Under the pieces are notes generated by a model. That model made no database searches, had not been told where the DNA came from, and worked only from the letters and a program-made list of their open reading frames with translations. Shown here in pieces: positions 28,259-35,489 of a stretch of DNA of 35,771 bases; position 1 is the first letter of the stretch, and every line of letters starts with the position of its first letter. Where the stretch lies: NCBI GenBank assembly GCA_013822855.1, contig PNLE01000015.1:1-35771 (forward strand), in the 5' to 3' direction. Source of the DNA: Planctomyces sp. Its GTDB lineage: Bacteria > Planctomycetota > Planctomycetia > Planctomycetales > Planctomycetaceae. The position numbers and the translations under genes were made by a program.

Positions 28259-29665
28259 ATGCTACGACGATGGCTGCTCGTCGCAATCCTGGTGGGAACG
28301 CATTACGGCGCCGGGTCGAGTGCGTTCCCGCAATTCTCGGACGAGGTCGATCCCGTTGAAACGCCCCGGCTGCCGAGCCGTGGAACTCCCGGCGGCGCGA
28401 CTCCTCCAAGTTCGCTCCCTCCCGTTTCTCCTCTGCCCACGGAGCGTCCTCCAGTTGAGCGTCAACCGGCAGGCAGTTCGCCCAACAGTCCTTTCTTGCC
28501 TGGTGGGAGTCCGAGAGGTGCTTTCGACGATCCACTTTCTATGCCAACGGGGCGGCCTGAAAGGCTAACACCGTTACCTTCGGGCATCTCCGGCGTAAAT
28601 GGCGCGGCCATGCCACCCATCATCGATTTGGATGAGGCCATTCCCAACCTGGGGCAGCCGGGAGAGCGAATTCGCGATCGATCCGCCAAGAAGGCGGGGC
28701 AACCGGATCTGACTCTTGATGGCGGGGCTTCGATCAACCCGGAGGTTTTGCGGAATCTCCGTGACAGCACGCTGGGTCTGAAAATCGAGGATCGAGACGC
28801 CTACTTCCGCATTCTCAAGCTCGCCAGCCTCATGTCGTTCGGCGAGATGCAGGATCTGGCTATTGAGTATCGCAAGGCACGCATTGCAGCACATGATTCG
28901 AAGGCGGCGACTGATCGGAAGTTTTCGCCGTTCGTGGATTTGTTTTTGAATCCCGATGCCTATCGAGGCAAGCCGGTGGTGCTGCGGGGGACTCTTCGCA
29001 AACTCATCCGATACGAACCCGGCCCTAACGAGGAAGGGATCACCGCGGTCTACGAAGGGTGGCTCTACGCGGCCGATTCGCAGAACAATCCCACCGTGGT
29101 GATCTTCACTGAAAAGCCCGAGGGGATGCCGTTGGGTGGCGACTTGGTCGAGGAGGTCGTCATCGCGGGATACTTCTTCAAGATGTATGGCTACGAAGCC
29201 CAGGATCAACCACGCAAAGCCCCCATGATCCTCGCGGGACAGATCGAATGGATCGCTCCCATCCCGAAGCAGTCTCTCCACATTCCCGTCTGGGTGTATG
29301 GCATTGCGGGGCTTGTCGCCTTATGGATCGTGGTTGGCGCATGGACATTCCGCGCCGACAAGCGTCGACTCCCGGATGGTATTCGAGTTCCCAGGACAAT
29401 GCTGACCCATATCGACCCCGGGCAATTTCATCCGGCATCACTCGGAGCAATTGACATTCCTCCCCCAAGTGCACTTTCTTCGCATGACGAGCTTTCTCGG
29501 AGCGTGACACCTCCCGGATTGCCAACGGCAGGAGTCATCCAGCAGGTGCCCACAACAAAGTCAGCCTCACCTGCTCTCGCAACTCGATCCGAGGTCGATC
29601 AGTCGAAGACCGCGGATGGCTTTCCCGACAATCCACAGTTTCCGCCTGAGGATGAAAGCGTTTGA
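28259..29665 (+). CDS. Exported proline-rich protein with C-terminal membrane helix
   Basis: Unrecognised protein of about 468 residues. ATG at 28259 follows AAGGGG at a normal distance and gives a basic-hydrophobic signal peptide (MLRRWLLVAILVG). Residues 20-110 are rich in Pro, Ser and Gly (low complexity). A folded region of about 180 residues follows, with FVDLFLNPDAYRGKPVVLRGTLRKLIRYE, VIFTEKPEGMPLGG and EVVIAGYFFKMYGYE, patterned as a beta-rich, possibly OB-like domain (VLRGTL). A single membrane helix (VWVYGIAGLVALWIVVGAW) sits at about 350-370, then a Pro/Ser-rich tail. A topology with the folded domain outside the cytoplasmic membrane is expected. Function unknown. Confidence 0.78.
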   Translation: MLRRWLLVAILVGTHYGAGSSAFPQFSDEVDPVETPRLPSRGTPGGATPPSSLPPVSPLPTERPPVERQPAGSSPNSPFLPGGSPRGAFDDPLSMPTGRPERLTPLPSGISGVNGAAMPPIIDLDEAIPNLGQPGERIRDRSAKKAGQPDLTLDGGASINPEVLRNLRDSTLGLKIEDRDAYFRILKLASLMSFGEMQDLAIEYRKARIAAHDSKAATDRKFSPFVDLFLNPDAYRGKPVVLRGTLRKLIRYEPGPNEEGITAVYEGWLYAADSQNNPTVVIFTEKPEGMPLGGDLVEEVVIAGYFFKMYGYEAQDQPRKAPMILAGQIEWIAPIPKQSLHIPVWVYGIAGLVALWIVVGAWTFRADKRRLPDGIRVPRTMLTHIDPGQFHPASLGAIDIPPPSALSSHDELSRSVTPPGLPTAGVIQQVPTTKSASPALATRSEVDQSKTADGFPDNPQFPPEDESV

Positions 29666-29684
29666 TCGAGTCCGGCGACTCGAT
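29665..29684 (+). terminator. Hairpin overlapping the stop of the proline-rich protein gene
   Basis: An 8-bp stem (29665-29672 with 29677-29684, loop CGGC) starts at the last base of the stop codon. It lacks a following T run. It may terminate or stabilise the transcript before purN. Confidence 0.35.
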
Positions 29685-29788
29685 GAGCCGGGAAGTACCG
29701 GCTATCCTCCCCTGCAGCACGAATTTTCCGAAGGAACATTCGGTGATCGAGTCGAGGGATCTCTGCTCCAGGAACTGCTGAACCGACC

Positions 29789-30454
29789 ATGACAGTTGAT
29801 ACTTCGAGTTCCGCTGCAATTCCTCCCAAAATCCGGTTAGTCGTGCTGATTTCCGGCGGCGGGACGACCCTACTCAACTTGCAGGATCAGATTGAATCCG
29901 GATCGCTCGATGCCGAGATCCCGCTGGTGATCAGCAATCGTCCCACGGCCGCTGGGATTGAGCGGGCGAGGAACCGGGGTCTTGATGTTGTCGTCTGTAT
30001 GGGGAAGGATTACCCCACGCCGGAGGCTCACAGCGAGGCCGTTTTTCAGCTATGCCGTGAACGTTGGGCCGATCTCGTGATTTGCGCCGGTTATCTCTCG
30101 CTGCTGGTGGTTCCTGAAGATTTCCGCGAACGGGTGCTGAATATCCACCCATCGCTGATCCCCGCCTTCTGTGGCCGCGGTTTCTACGGTCATCATGTGC
30201 ACGAGGCAGCGATCGCGCGGGGAGTCAAGCTTTCCGGTTGCACCGTTCATTTCGTCGACAACGAATACGACCACGGCCCCATCATTCTCCAGCAAGCAGT
30301 GCCGGTGCTCGATGCCGACTCGCCCGATTCGCTGGCCGCTCGAGTGTTCGAGGCGGAGTGCCAAGCTTATCCCGAAGCGATTCGGCTGGTCGCGTCAGGC
30401 AAAATCGTTGTCGCCGACCGCCGCACCTCTCAAGTCCAGCCGAACCAGATCTAG
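29789..30454 (+). CDS. purN: Phosphoribosylglycinamide formyltransferase
   Basis: Transfers a formyl group from 10-formyltetrahydrofolate to GAR, the third step of purine synthesis. At 221 residues it has a short extra N-terminus. Motifs: LVVLISGGGTTLLNL (phosphate loop), VISNRPTAAGIERAR, ICAGYLSLL, NIHPSLIPAFCGRGFYG with the catalytic Asn and His, and GCTVHFVDNEYDHGPIILQ with the catalytic Asp. The AFCGxGFYG-HHVHEAA form, three residues longer than the E. coli loop, is known in a subset of bacterial PurN proteins. The C-terminus has AYPEAIRLVASGKI. It is separated from the BMC operon by about 300 nt and is probably not part of it. Confidence 0.95.
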   Translation: MTVDTSSSAAIPPKIRLVVLISGGGTTLLNLQDQIESGSLDAEIPLVISNRPTAAGIERARNRGLDVVVCMGKDYPTPEAHSEAVFQLCRERWADLVICAGYLSLLVVPEDFRERVLNIHPSLIPAFCGRGFYGHHVHEAAIARGVKLSGCTVHFVDNEYDHGPIILQQAVPVLDADSPDSLAARVFEAECQAYPEAIRLVASGKIVVADRRTSQVQPNQI

Positions 30455-30764
30455 GCGACGGTGCCGTTCCGTTATTTGACGACTCCTTCGGAAAGCCTGT
30501 GATCATCGGCAGCCCTTGCCTGAACAGAACTTCCTCAAGTTGAGTCGATTCACGTTCGTCATCTGGTCGATTCCGACAGGGTGAGCAGTCAATCCCCCAT
30601 CATTCGGCGTGACAGTTTGTGGAGTGTTTTGGAAAATACTCGCGAATTGTGATGCGAAATGCTTGAGGGAGACGCCCATGAGACGTAGAGTTGTGTGAAC
30701 TGACTGTCCTGTTTGAATAGGGCAGGAAGTTCAGGACGAATGTATCAAGAGGCAGTTGCAAACC
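30455..30764. promoter_or_regulatory. Leader and promoter region of the microcompartment operon
   Basis: About 310 nt between purN and the DeoR gene, with lower GC near 30600-30720 than the flanking genes. Promoter and operator of the BMC operon should be here. A repeated motif is visible: GTCCTG at 30706-30711 is inverted against CAGGAC at 30732-30737 and partly against CAGGA at 30723-30727, right before the regulator gene. This would suit an autoregulatory DeoR site, but it is only inference. No clear -35/-10 pair is evident. Confidence 0.4.
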
Positions 30765-31514
30765 ATGCTGTTGGATCAACGCCGCCAACATGTGTTGGAA
30801 CTGATTGAAGAGAAAGGGTTTATCTCGCTTCATGAGCTGGCGACCAAAACGGGCGTCAGCGAATCCACCTTGAGGCGGGATTTGGAATATCTTGACGGGA
30901 TTCGGCAGGTTCGGCGGACACGGGGCGGAGCAGCCTATGTTGGCGAATCGGTCGCCTCGCTGGAGGAGCGAAGTGTCACCTACTTGCCTGAAAAGCAGCG
31001 GATTGCACGGCACATCGCCGGCATGATTGGCAGTGGCGAGACGGTCTTGCTCGATGGTGGCACAACGACTTTGGAGGTGGCGCGGGAGCTGGTTGGCAAA
31101 GAGCTGCAGGTGGTGACCAATTCACTCCCCATTGCGAATCTGCTGGTCAACAGTCCGGCGGTCGAGCTGATCTTTCTGGGCGGTTATCTCCATCCGAAGA
31201 CGGGGGTGACTTTGGGGCCGCTGGTGACCATGGCCTTGGCCCAGCTTCAAGTCCCTCGGTTGGTTTTCAGTGTGGGGGGAGTGACGGAAAAAGGACTCTT
31301 CAACAGCAACACGCTGCTGGTGGAGGCCGAACGCCGGATGATCGATGCCGCCGAGCGGGTGGTGCTGGCGGTCGACAGTTACAAGTTCGGCAAGGCGGCC
31401 CTGTCTCCCCTGTGTCCCCTGGAACGAGTTCATGAAATTGTGACCGACGAAGGGATACCGCCCGAGTGGCGAAAGCGAATCGAAGATTTGGGAATTGAAC
31501 TGCACATCGCCTGA
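30765..31514 (+). CDS. DeoR-family regulator of the microcompartment operon
   Basis: Transcription factor of 249 residues from ATG 30765 (TTG at 30756 is also in frame, three nt after AAGAGG, so the start is open). The N-terminal winged HTH is [23 protein letters not shown] followed by [16 protein letters not shown], the DeoR signature, and then [12 protein letters not shown]. The C-terminal sugar-phosphate-sensing domain has [48 protein letters not shown] and [17 protein letters not shown]. Such proteins sense phosphosugars such as fuculose or rhamnulose 1-phosphate, which fits a role in fucose/rhamnose control. It is the first gene of the BMC cluster in this window. Confidence 0.92.
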   Translation: MLLDQRRQHVLELIEEKGFISLHELATKTGVSESTLRRDLEYLDGIRQVRRTRGGAAYVGESVASLEERSVTYLPEKQRIARHIAGMIGSGETVLLDGGTTTLEVARELVGKELQVVTNSLPIANLLVNSPAVELIFLGGYLHPKTGVTLGPLVTMALAQLQVPRLVFSVGGVTEKGLFNSNTLLVEAERRMIDAAERVVLAVDSYKFGKAALSPLCPLERVHEIVTDEGIPPEWRKRIEDLGIELHIA

Positions 31515-31579
31515 GCCTTTTCTCCCCGGCAAATGCCCAAATCGAGACTGTCCAGCTCGTATCGAGAAAGAAAAGACGT

Positions 31580-32311
31580 ATGTCGTCCTTCGCAGCATCA
31601 ACCGACGGAATTGCCCGCGCTGACATCGAGCGCGTCGTGCGGGCCGTCCTTACACGGCAGCTGGCCGGTGGTAGTTCACCGGGTTCATCCGTGGTTTCCG
31701 GCGGGCCGCCCAATCCGCTGGTGGTCAACATCTCCGCCCGGCATGTCCACCTCACCGAAGAACACGTCGAAGTCTTGTTCGGCAAAGGGGCCAAGCTGGA
31801 GCCGATGAAGTGGCTCTACCAAGAGGGCTACTACGCCGCCAATCAGACCGTCACCATCTTCGGCCCCCGCCGCCGGATGATCCCCGATGTGCGGGTGCTC
31901 GGCCCCTGCCGGAATGCGTCGCAGGTCGAACTGGCCTTCACCGACGGCATCTCGCTGGGCATCGACCTCCCTGTCCGGATCAGTGGCGACCACCGCGAGA
32001 CGGCTGGCTGCATCCTCGTCGGCCCCGCGGGTGTGGTCGAGCTGAAGTCGGGTGTCATCCGCGCCATGCGGCATGTCCACATGAGCCCCGCCGACTGTGC
32101 CTACTACGGTGTGAAGAACGGCGACGCGATGGATCTCAAGATCCACTCCGGCCCCTGCTCCACCACGCTCGAACACGTCACGGTGCGGGAGGACAAGGAC
32201 GTCAAACTGGAAGTTCATATCGATACGGATGAAGGCAACGCCGTCGATCTGGCTCACGCCACGAAAGTGGAGCTCGTGAAGCCGGTCGGTTGCGGCTGCC
32301 ATACGAAATAA
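31580..32311 (+). CDS. pduL: PduL-type phosphotransacylase with encapsulation peptide
   Basis: Converts acyl-CoA plus phosphate to acyl-phosphate plus CoA inside the microcompartment, recycling the compartment's CoA. The 243 residues carry the two metal-binding HxH motifs: H55 and H57 in [12 protein letters not shown], and H165 and H167 in [13 protein letters not shown]. Between them is [19 protein letters not shown], typical of PduL. Residues 10-31 ([21 protein letters not shown]) form a predicted amphipathic helix followed by a Gly/Ser/Pro linker, the layout of an encapsulation peptide. A CGC motif (VGCGCHTK) ends the protein, which is unusual. Downstream of the DeoR gene on the same strand. 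Confidence 0.95.
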   Translation: MSSFAASTDGIARADIERVVRAVLTRQLAGGSSPGSSVVSGGPPNPLVVNISARHVHLTEEHVEVLFGKGAKLEPMKWLYQEGYYAANQTVTIFGPRRRMIPDVRVLGPCRNASQVELAFTDGISLGIDLPVRISGDHRETAGCILVGPAGVVELKSGVIRAMRHVHMSPADCAYYGVKNGDAMDLKIHSGPCSTTLEHVTVREDKDVKLEVHIDTDEGNAVDLAHATKVELVKPVGCGCHTK

Positions 32312-32327
32312 TGTGAGGGAATACAGA

Positions 32328-32350
32328 CGGCCGGGAGTGTTTCCCGGTCG
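32328..32350 (+). promoter_or_regulatory. Intercistronic hairpin between pduL and the first shell gene
   Basis: A 9-bp stem (32328-32336 with 32342-32350, one G-U pair) with a 5-nt loop lies between pduL and the BMC-H gene. It has no T run. It may stabilise or separate the shell mRNA, which needs higher expression than enzymes; that is inference. Confidence 0.4.
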
Positions 32351-32398
32351 GCGGATTTCAAGGGTTCACGCAGTTCCATTTCTTGAGAGGAAGTTTTC

Positions 32399-32689
32399 AT
32401 GGCTGGATCGATCGAAGCGCTCGGCATGCTCGAAACCAAGGGTCTCGTCACGATGATCGAAGGGATCGACGCGATGCTCAAGTCGGCCAATGTCCGGCTG
32501 ATCGGCTGGGAAAAGGTCGGCAGCGGGATCGTCACCGCGTTCGTCGTGGGTGATGTCGCCGCCGTCAAGGCCGCCGTCGATGCCGGCGCCGCCGCATCGA
32601 GCAAGATCGGTGAAGTCCTCAGCGTGCAGGTCATTCCCCGCCCGCACGAGGAACTCGCCGCCATCCTGCCCAAGCCCATCAGCAAGTAG
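32399..32689 (+). CDS. BMC-H shell protein 1
   Basis: Hexamer-forming microcompartment shell protein of 96 residues, the usual single-domain (Pfam00936) size. The domain begins [26 protein letters not shown], the standard BMC-H start, and ends [17 protein letters not shown]. The central-pore loop is KVGSGIV (G41-S42-G43), the classic GSG pore. GAGAGGAAG precedes the ATG at a good distance. Another shell gene follows 42 nt later, with a different pore motif. Hexamers should tile the facets of the compartment. Confidence 0.96.
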   Translation: MAGSIEALGMLETKGLVTMIEGIDAMLKSANVRLIGWEKVGSGIVTAFVVGDVAAVKAAVDAGAAASSKIGEVLSVQVIPRPHEELAAILPKPISK

Positions 32690-32731
32690 TTTGACTCTGC
32701 CGGCCCGGTGATTCGTTCTGGCGAGGTGCCC

Positions 32732-33151
32732 ATGCCCAAGACATCCAGCAAACAGCCGGTCGCTCGCTCGCCCCGGCCTGCTGCCAAACGTCCCGCGGTG
32801 GCCGCGTCCTCGTCGGCGACAACCACGCCGGCAGCACTTCCTTCCGCACAACATCCGTCTCCTGAACCTGGAACTTCTCTCATGAATGGTGAAGCAATCG
32901 GTCTCGTCGAGACCAAGGGGCTTGTCGCCCAGATCGAAGCGGCCGATGCCATGCTGAAGGCCGCCAACGTCACGTTGGTCAAGCAGATTCAAATCGGCAA
33001 CGCCTACATCACTACCATCGTCCGTGGTGATGTCGGCTCCGTCCGCGCCGCCGTCGATGCCGGTCAGCAGGCCGCCGCCGCCATCGGCGAGGTCGTCAGC
33101 GCCCACGTCATCGCCCGCCCCGACAAGTCGCTCCTCGAGCAGTTCATCTAG
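32732..33151 (+). CDS. BMC-H shell protein 2 with 50-residue N-terminal extension
   Basis: Second BMC-H protein, 139 residues from ATG 32732, which is preceded by GAGG at 32723-32726 with a 5-nt spacer. Residues 1-50 are an Ala/Pro/Ser/Lys-rich extension with no predicted fold ([16 protein letters not shown] then Ser/Thr/Ala). The canonical domain runs from about residue 51 ([17 protein letters not shown]) to the end. The pore loop is [11 protein letters not shown] replaces GSG of paralog 1. If translation began at ATG 32882 the extension would be lost, but that ATG has no good ribosome site. The extension would be on one face of the hexamer and may act in assembly. Confidence 0.9.
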   Translation: MPKTSSKQPVARSPRPAAKRPAVAASSSATTTPAALPSAQHPSPEPGTSLMNGEAIGLVETKGLVAQIEAADAMLKAANVTLVKQIQIGNAYITTIVRGDVGSVRAAVDAGQQAAAAIGEVVSAHVIARPDKSLLEQFI

Positions 33152-33170
33152 GGCTGCCTTTGAAAGTAAC

Positions 33171-33239
33171 GTCGTTCTTCAGAGTGTCACTGCTGGCTTG
33201 CCCAGTAGTGCTCCGAACGAATGACCATAGACGAACGAC
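33171..33239 (+). promoter_or_regulatory. Intercistronic stem-loops between shell gene 2 and the kinase gene
   Basis: A 9-bp stem (33188-33196 with 33202-33210, one G-U pair) is nested inside a second pairing of GTCGTTC (33171-33177) with GAACGAC (33233-33239). The pair lies in the 139-nt gap before ackA and suggests mRNA structure between shell and kinase genes, possibly setting their different expression levels. Confidence 0.4.
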
Positions 33240-33290
33240 TTCGTTGCCAGCGATGCCATGTGATGCTGATCTCACTGTGAGGACTTTTCG

Positions 33291-34481
33291 ATGAAGATTC
33301 TGGTCGCCAATCTCGGCTCCACGAGCTTCAAATACCGTTTGTTCGATCTGACCACCGAAAGCCAATTGGCTCGCGGCGGGATTGATCGTATCGGCGGGCC
33401 GGAAAGTCGCTGCACGGTCGAGATCGGTTCGTTCAAGGACGATGTGACCGCCCATGTTCCCGACCATGCGGTGGCGGTCAAGTTCTGTCTGGAGCAGCTC
33501 ACAGCTCCCGGGACGGGCTGCCTCAAGGATGCGGCGGAACTAGATGGCATCGGCTTTAAAGCGGTGATGGCCGGGAATCTCTCCGGCGTTCGCCGGGTGG
33601 ATGACGCTCTGCTGGTCGGGTTGGAGCGGTACGCCGCCATCGCCCCGGCTCATAATCCCCCTTATGCCAAGGCGATGCGTCAGCTGCAGGGGGCTTTCCC
33701 CAAGTTGCCGCAGGTCGCTGCTCTGGAAACCGCCTTCCACGAAACCATTCCGCCGGAATTGCGGGCCTACGCCGTACCGCACGAATGGCAATCGCAGTAC
33801 GGCATCCAGCGCTGGGGGTTTCATGGGGCCAGCCACCGGTTCATCAGCCAGCGGATCGCCCAGCTGAAAGGCCGGTCGGACTTGAAAGTCATCTCCTGCC
33901 ACCTGGGGGGGAGCAACTCGCTGTGTGCCATCAAGAACGGCGAGTCGCAGTCGAACACGCTGGGCATGAGTCCACAAACAGGGTTGCCCCACAACAACCG
34001 CGTCGGGGATTTCGACCCGTTCGCCCTGCCAATCCTGTTGCAGGAGACGGGCAAGACGCTGCCGGAGATTCTTGACACGCTCGCCAACAAGAGCGGCCTG
34101 TTGGGGTTGAGTGGTTTGTCGGGCGATGTTCGTGATCTTGAGAACGCGGCCGCCAAGGGGCACGAGCGGGCCGACCTGGCACTGAAGGTCTTCACCCAGT
34201 CGATCCGCCAGTACATCGGGGCTTATCTCACGATTCTCAACGGGGCCGACGCCATCGTCTTCACCGGCGGCATCGGCGAGAACAGTGCACGCATCCGAAA
34301 GGATGTCTGCTCGGGGATGGACTTCGCGGGGATCGAGATCGACCTGGCCATCAACGAAACGCTTCGCACCGAAGGCAAGTTCTCGACACCCGCCAGCAAG
34401 GTCGAACTGTGGGTCATCCCCACCAATGAGGAACTGGTCGTCGCCCGCCAGACGGCCGAACTGTTGTCCCAGACCAAGTAA
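33291..34481 (+). CDS. ackA: Acetate/propionate kinase of the microcompartment locus
   Basis: Converts acyl-phosphate plus ADP to acid plus ATP. The 396 residues match the family. By alignment from memory to Methanosarcina acetate kinase, N7, H121 (their H123), H178 (H180), the arginine in NRVGDFDP (R241) and the Glu in [12 protein letters not shown] (E384) are kept. K90 occupies the place of catalytic R91 (GFKAVMAG versus GHRVVHGG), and E146 that of D148 ([11 protein letters not shown] versus FDTAFHQTMPP). No encapsulation peptide is seen, consistent with cytosolic location. GAGGA precedes the ATG. It may act on propionyl- or lactate-derived phosphates. Confidence 0.92.
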   Translation: MKILVANLGSTSFKYRLFDLTTESQLARGGIDRIGGPESRCTVEIGSFKDDVTAHVPDHAVAVKFCLEQLTAPGTGCLKDAAELDGIGFKAVMAGNLSGVRRVDDALLVGLERYAAIAPAHNPPYAKAMRQLQGAFPKLPQVAALETAFHETIPPELRAYAVPHEWQSQYGIQRWGFHGASHRFISQRIAQLKGRSDLKVISCHLGGSNSLCAIKNGESQSNTLGMSPQTGLPHNNRVGDFDPFALPILLQETGKTLPEILDTLANKSGLLGLSGLSGDVRDLENAAAKGHERADLALKVFTQSIRQYIGAYLTILNGADAIVFTGGIGENSARIRKDVCSGMDFAGIEIDLAINETLRTEGKFSTPASKVELWVIPTNEELVVARQTAELLSQTK

Positions 34482-34543
34482 CCGAATTCATCCCGCTCCT
34501 GGTCATCGCTCCAAGAACCCTCGCTCCAGCAAAGTTATCCGCC

Positions 34544-34921
34544 ATGTTCCTCGCCCGCGTCACCGGCAGTCTGGTCTCCTCGCAGAAGGTCGACTCCATG
34601 GTCGGCCAGAAGCTGCTGGTGGTCGAGCCGCTGCGCATCCAGGAACAGTCGGTCGACGGCAAAACGGAATCGCAGCTGGTCTCCACGAGCCGGACGTTCA
34701 TCTCGGTCGACACCGTCGGTGCGGGCGAGGGCCAGGTGGTGTTGATCGTCCAGGGATCGTCGGCCCGTTTCACTCCCTCGACCAAGCCGCTTCCCATCGA
34801 CTGCGCGATCATCGGACTCGTCGATGTCGTCCAAATCCAGGGGCGTATCATCTTCAACACCAAGGCTTCCGTCTCAGGCAATAGCGGCTCCGGCAAATCA
34901 TCCACGGGGAGTGCCACTTGA
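34544..34921 (+). CDS. BMC-P (EutN/CcmL) vertex shell protein
   Basis: Pentameric vertex protein of the compartment, 125 residues. The Pfam03319 domain starts MFLARVTGSLVSSQKVDSMVGQKLLVVEPL, as in EutN/CcmL proteins, and continues FISVDTVGAGEGQVVLIVQGSSARF, then IDCAIIGLVDVVQI. A Ser/Gly-rich tail of about 20 residues after the core (SVSGNSGSGKSSTGSAT) is longer than usual. Its TGA overlaps the ATG of the next gene by one base, so the two are translationally coupled. PVM-type loci in other planctomycetes have three BMC-P genes; only this one is in the window. Confidence 0.95.
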   Translation: MFLARVTGSLVSSQKVDSMVGQKLLVVEPLRIQEQSVDGKTESQLVSTSRTFISVDTVGAGEGQVVLIVQGSSARFTPSTKPLPIDCAIIGLVDVVQIQGRIIFNTKASVSGNSGSGKSSTGSAT

Positions 34922-35427
34922 TGTCCGCTCCCAATACCACAAAACAATCCCTTCAATCGCCCGAAGCCGCCCTGCGCGTGTTGCAAATCATCTGCGCGGC
35001 GATGTCGATGGGACTGCTGACTTTCGGCGTGATCGTGGCCGTCATCGGAGATGCCGAACCCCCGGCCGATCTGTTTGCCGATCCCCTTCCGTTGATCGGT
35101 GCCATTTTTGGAAGCGTTTGCCTCGCCGCGTCCCTATTTCTACCGGGAGTTCTTACCCGTCAGGCGGTTGCGAAAGCATCAGCCATCGACGACGCCTGGA
35201 TCGCCCAACACCTCGTATCCACTTCCATCGTCGGTTTCGCCTTGGCCGAAGGTGGGGGCCTGATGAATCTTGTTTTCTGGTTGCTGACCGGTGCCCTGGT
35301 CAATCCCATTATCGCCGGGGCCTGTCTCTTCGCGATTATCGCCCGCTTTCCAACTCAAGGCCGACTGGATGCCTACCGCCGCTGGTGTGAGGAACTCCAC
35401 GCCAACCGGGCGACTCCGCTCCATTGA
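34921..35427 (+). CDS. Four-helix membrane protein coupled to BMC-P
   Basis: Unrecognised membrane protein of 168 residues, starting at the ATG that overlaps the BMC-P stop codon. Four hydrophobic stretches are visible: ALRVLQIICAAMSMGLLTFG, PLIGAIFGSVCLAASLFLP, TSIVGFALAEGGGLMNLVF and a following LTGALVNPIIAGACLFAII. A soluble C-terminus has DAYRRWCEELH. No signal peptide, transporter motif or catalytic residue is evident. Helix 3 (ALAEGGGLMN) resembles the glutamate-containing helix of c-ring-like subunits superficially; this is not claimed. Its strict coupling to a shell gene suggests a compartment-linked role, for example tethering or solute exchange, but this is inference. Confidence 0.75.
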   Translation: MSAPNTTKQSLQSPEAALRVLQIICAAMSMGLLTFGVIVAVIGDAEPPADLFADPLPLIGAIFGSVCLAASLFLPGVLTRQAVAKASAIDDAWIAQHLVSTSIVGFALAEGGGLMNLVFWLLTGALVNPIIAGACLFAIIARFPTQGRLDAYRRWCEELHANRATPLH

Positions 35428-35437
35428 AACACTTACC

Positions 35438-35460
35438 GCACAACACGTATCGCACAACAC
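35438..35460 (+). repeat. Direct repeat before the aldehyde dehydrogenase gene
   Basis: CGCACAACAC occurs at 35438-35447 and again at 35451-35460 with a 13-nt period, in the 62-nt gap before the aldehyde dehydrogenase. It may be a chance duplication. Confidence 0.3.
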
Positions 35461-35489
35461 CGTAGTCCACATCACGAAGGATTGAACCG

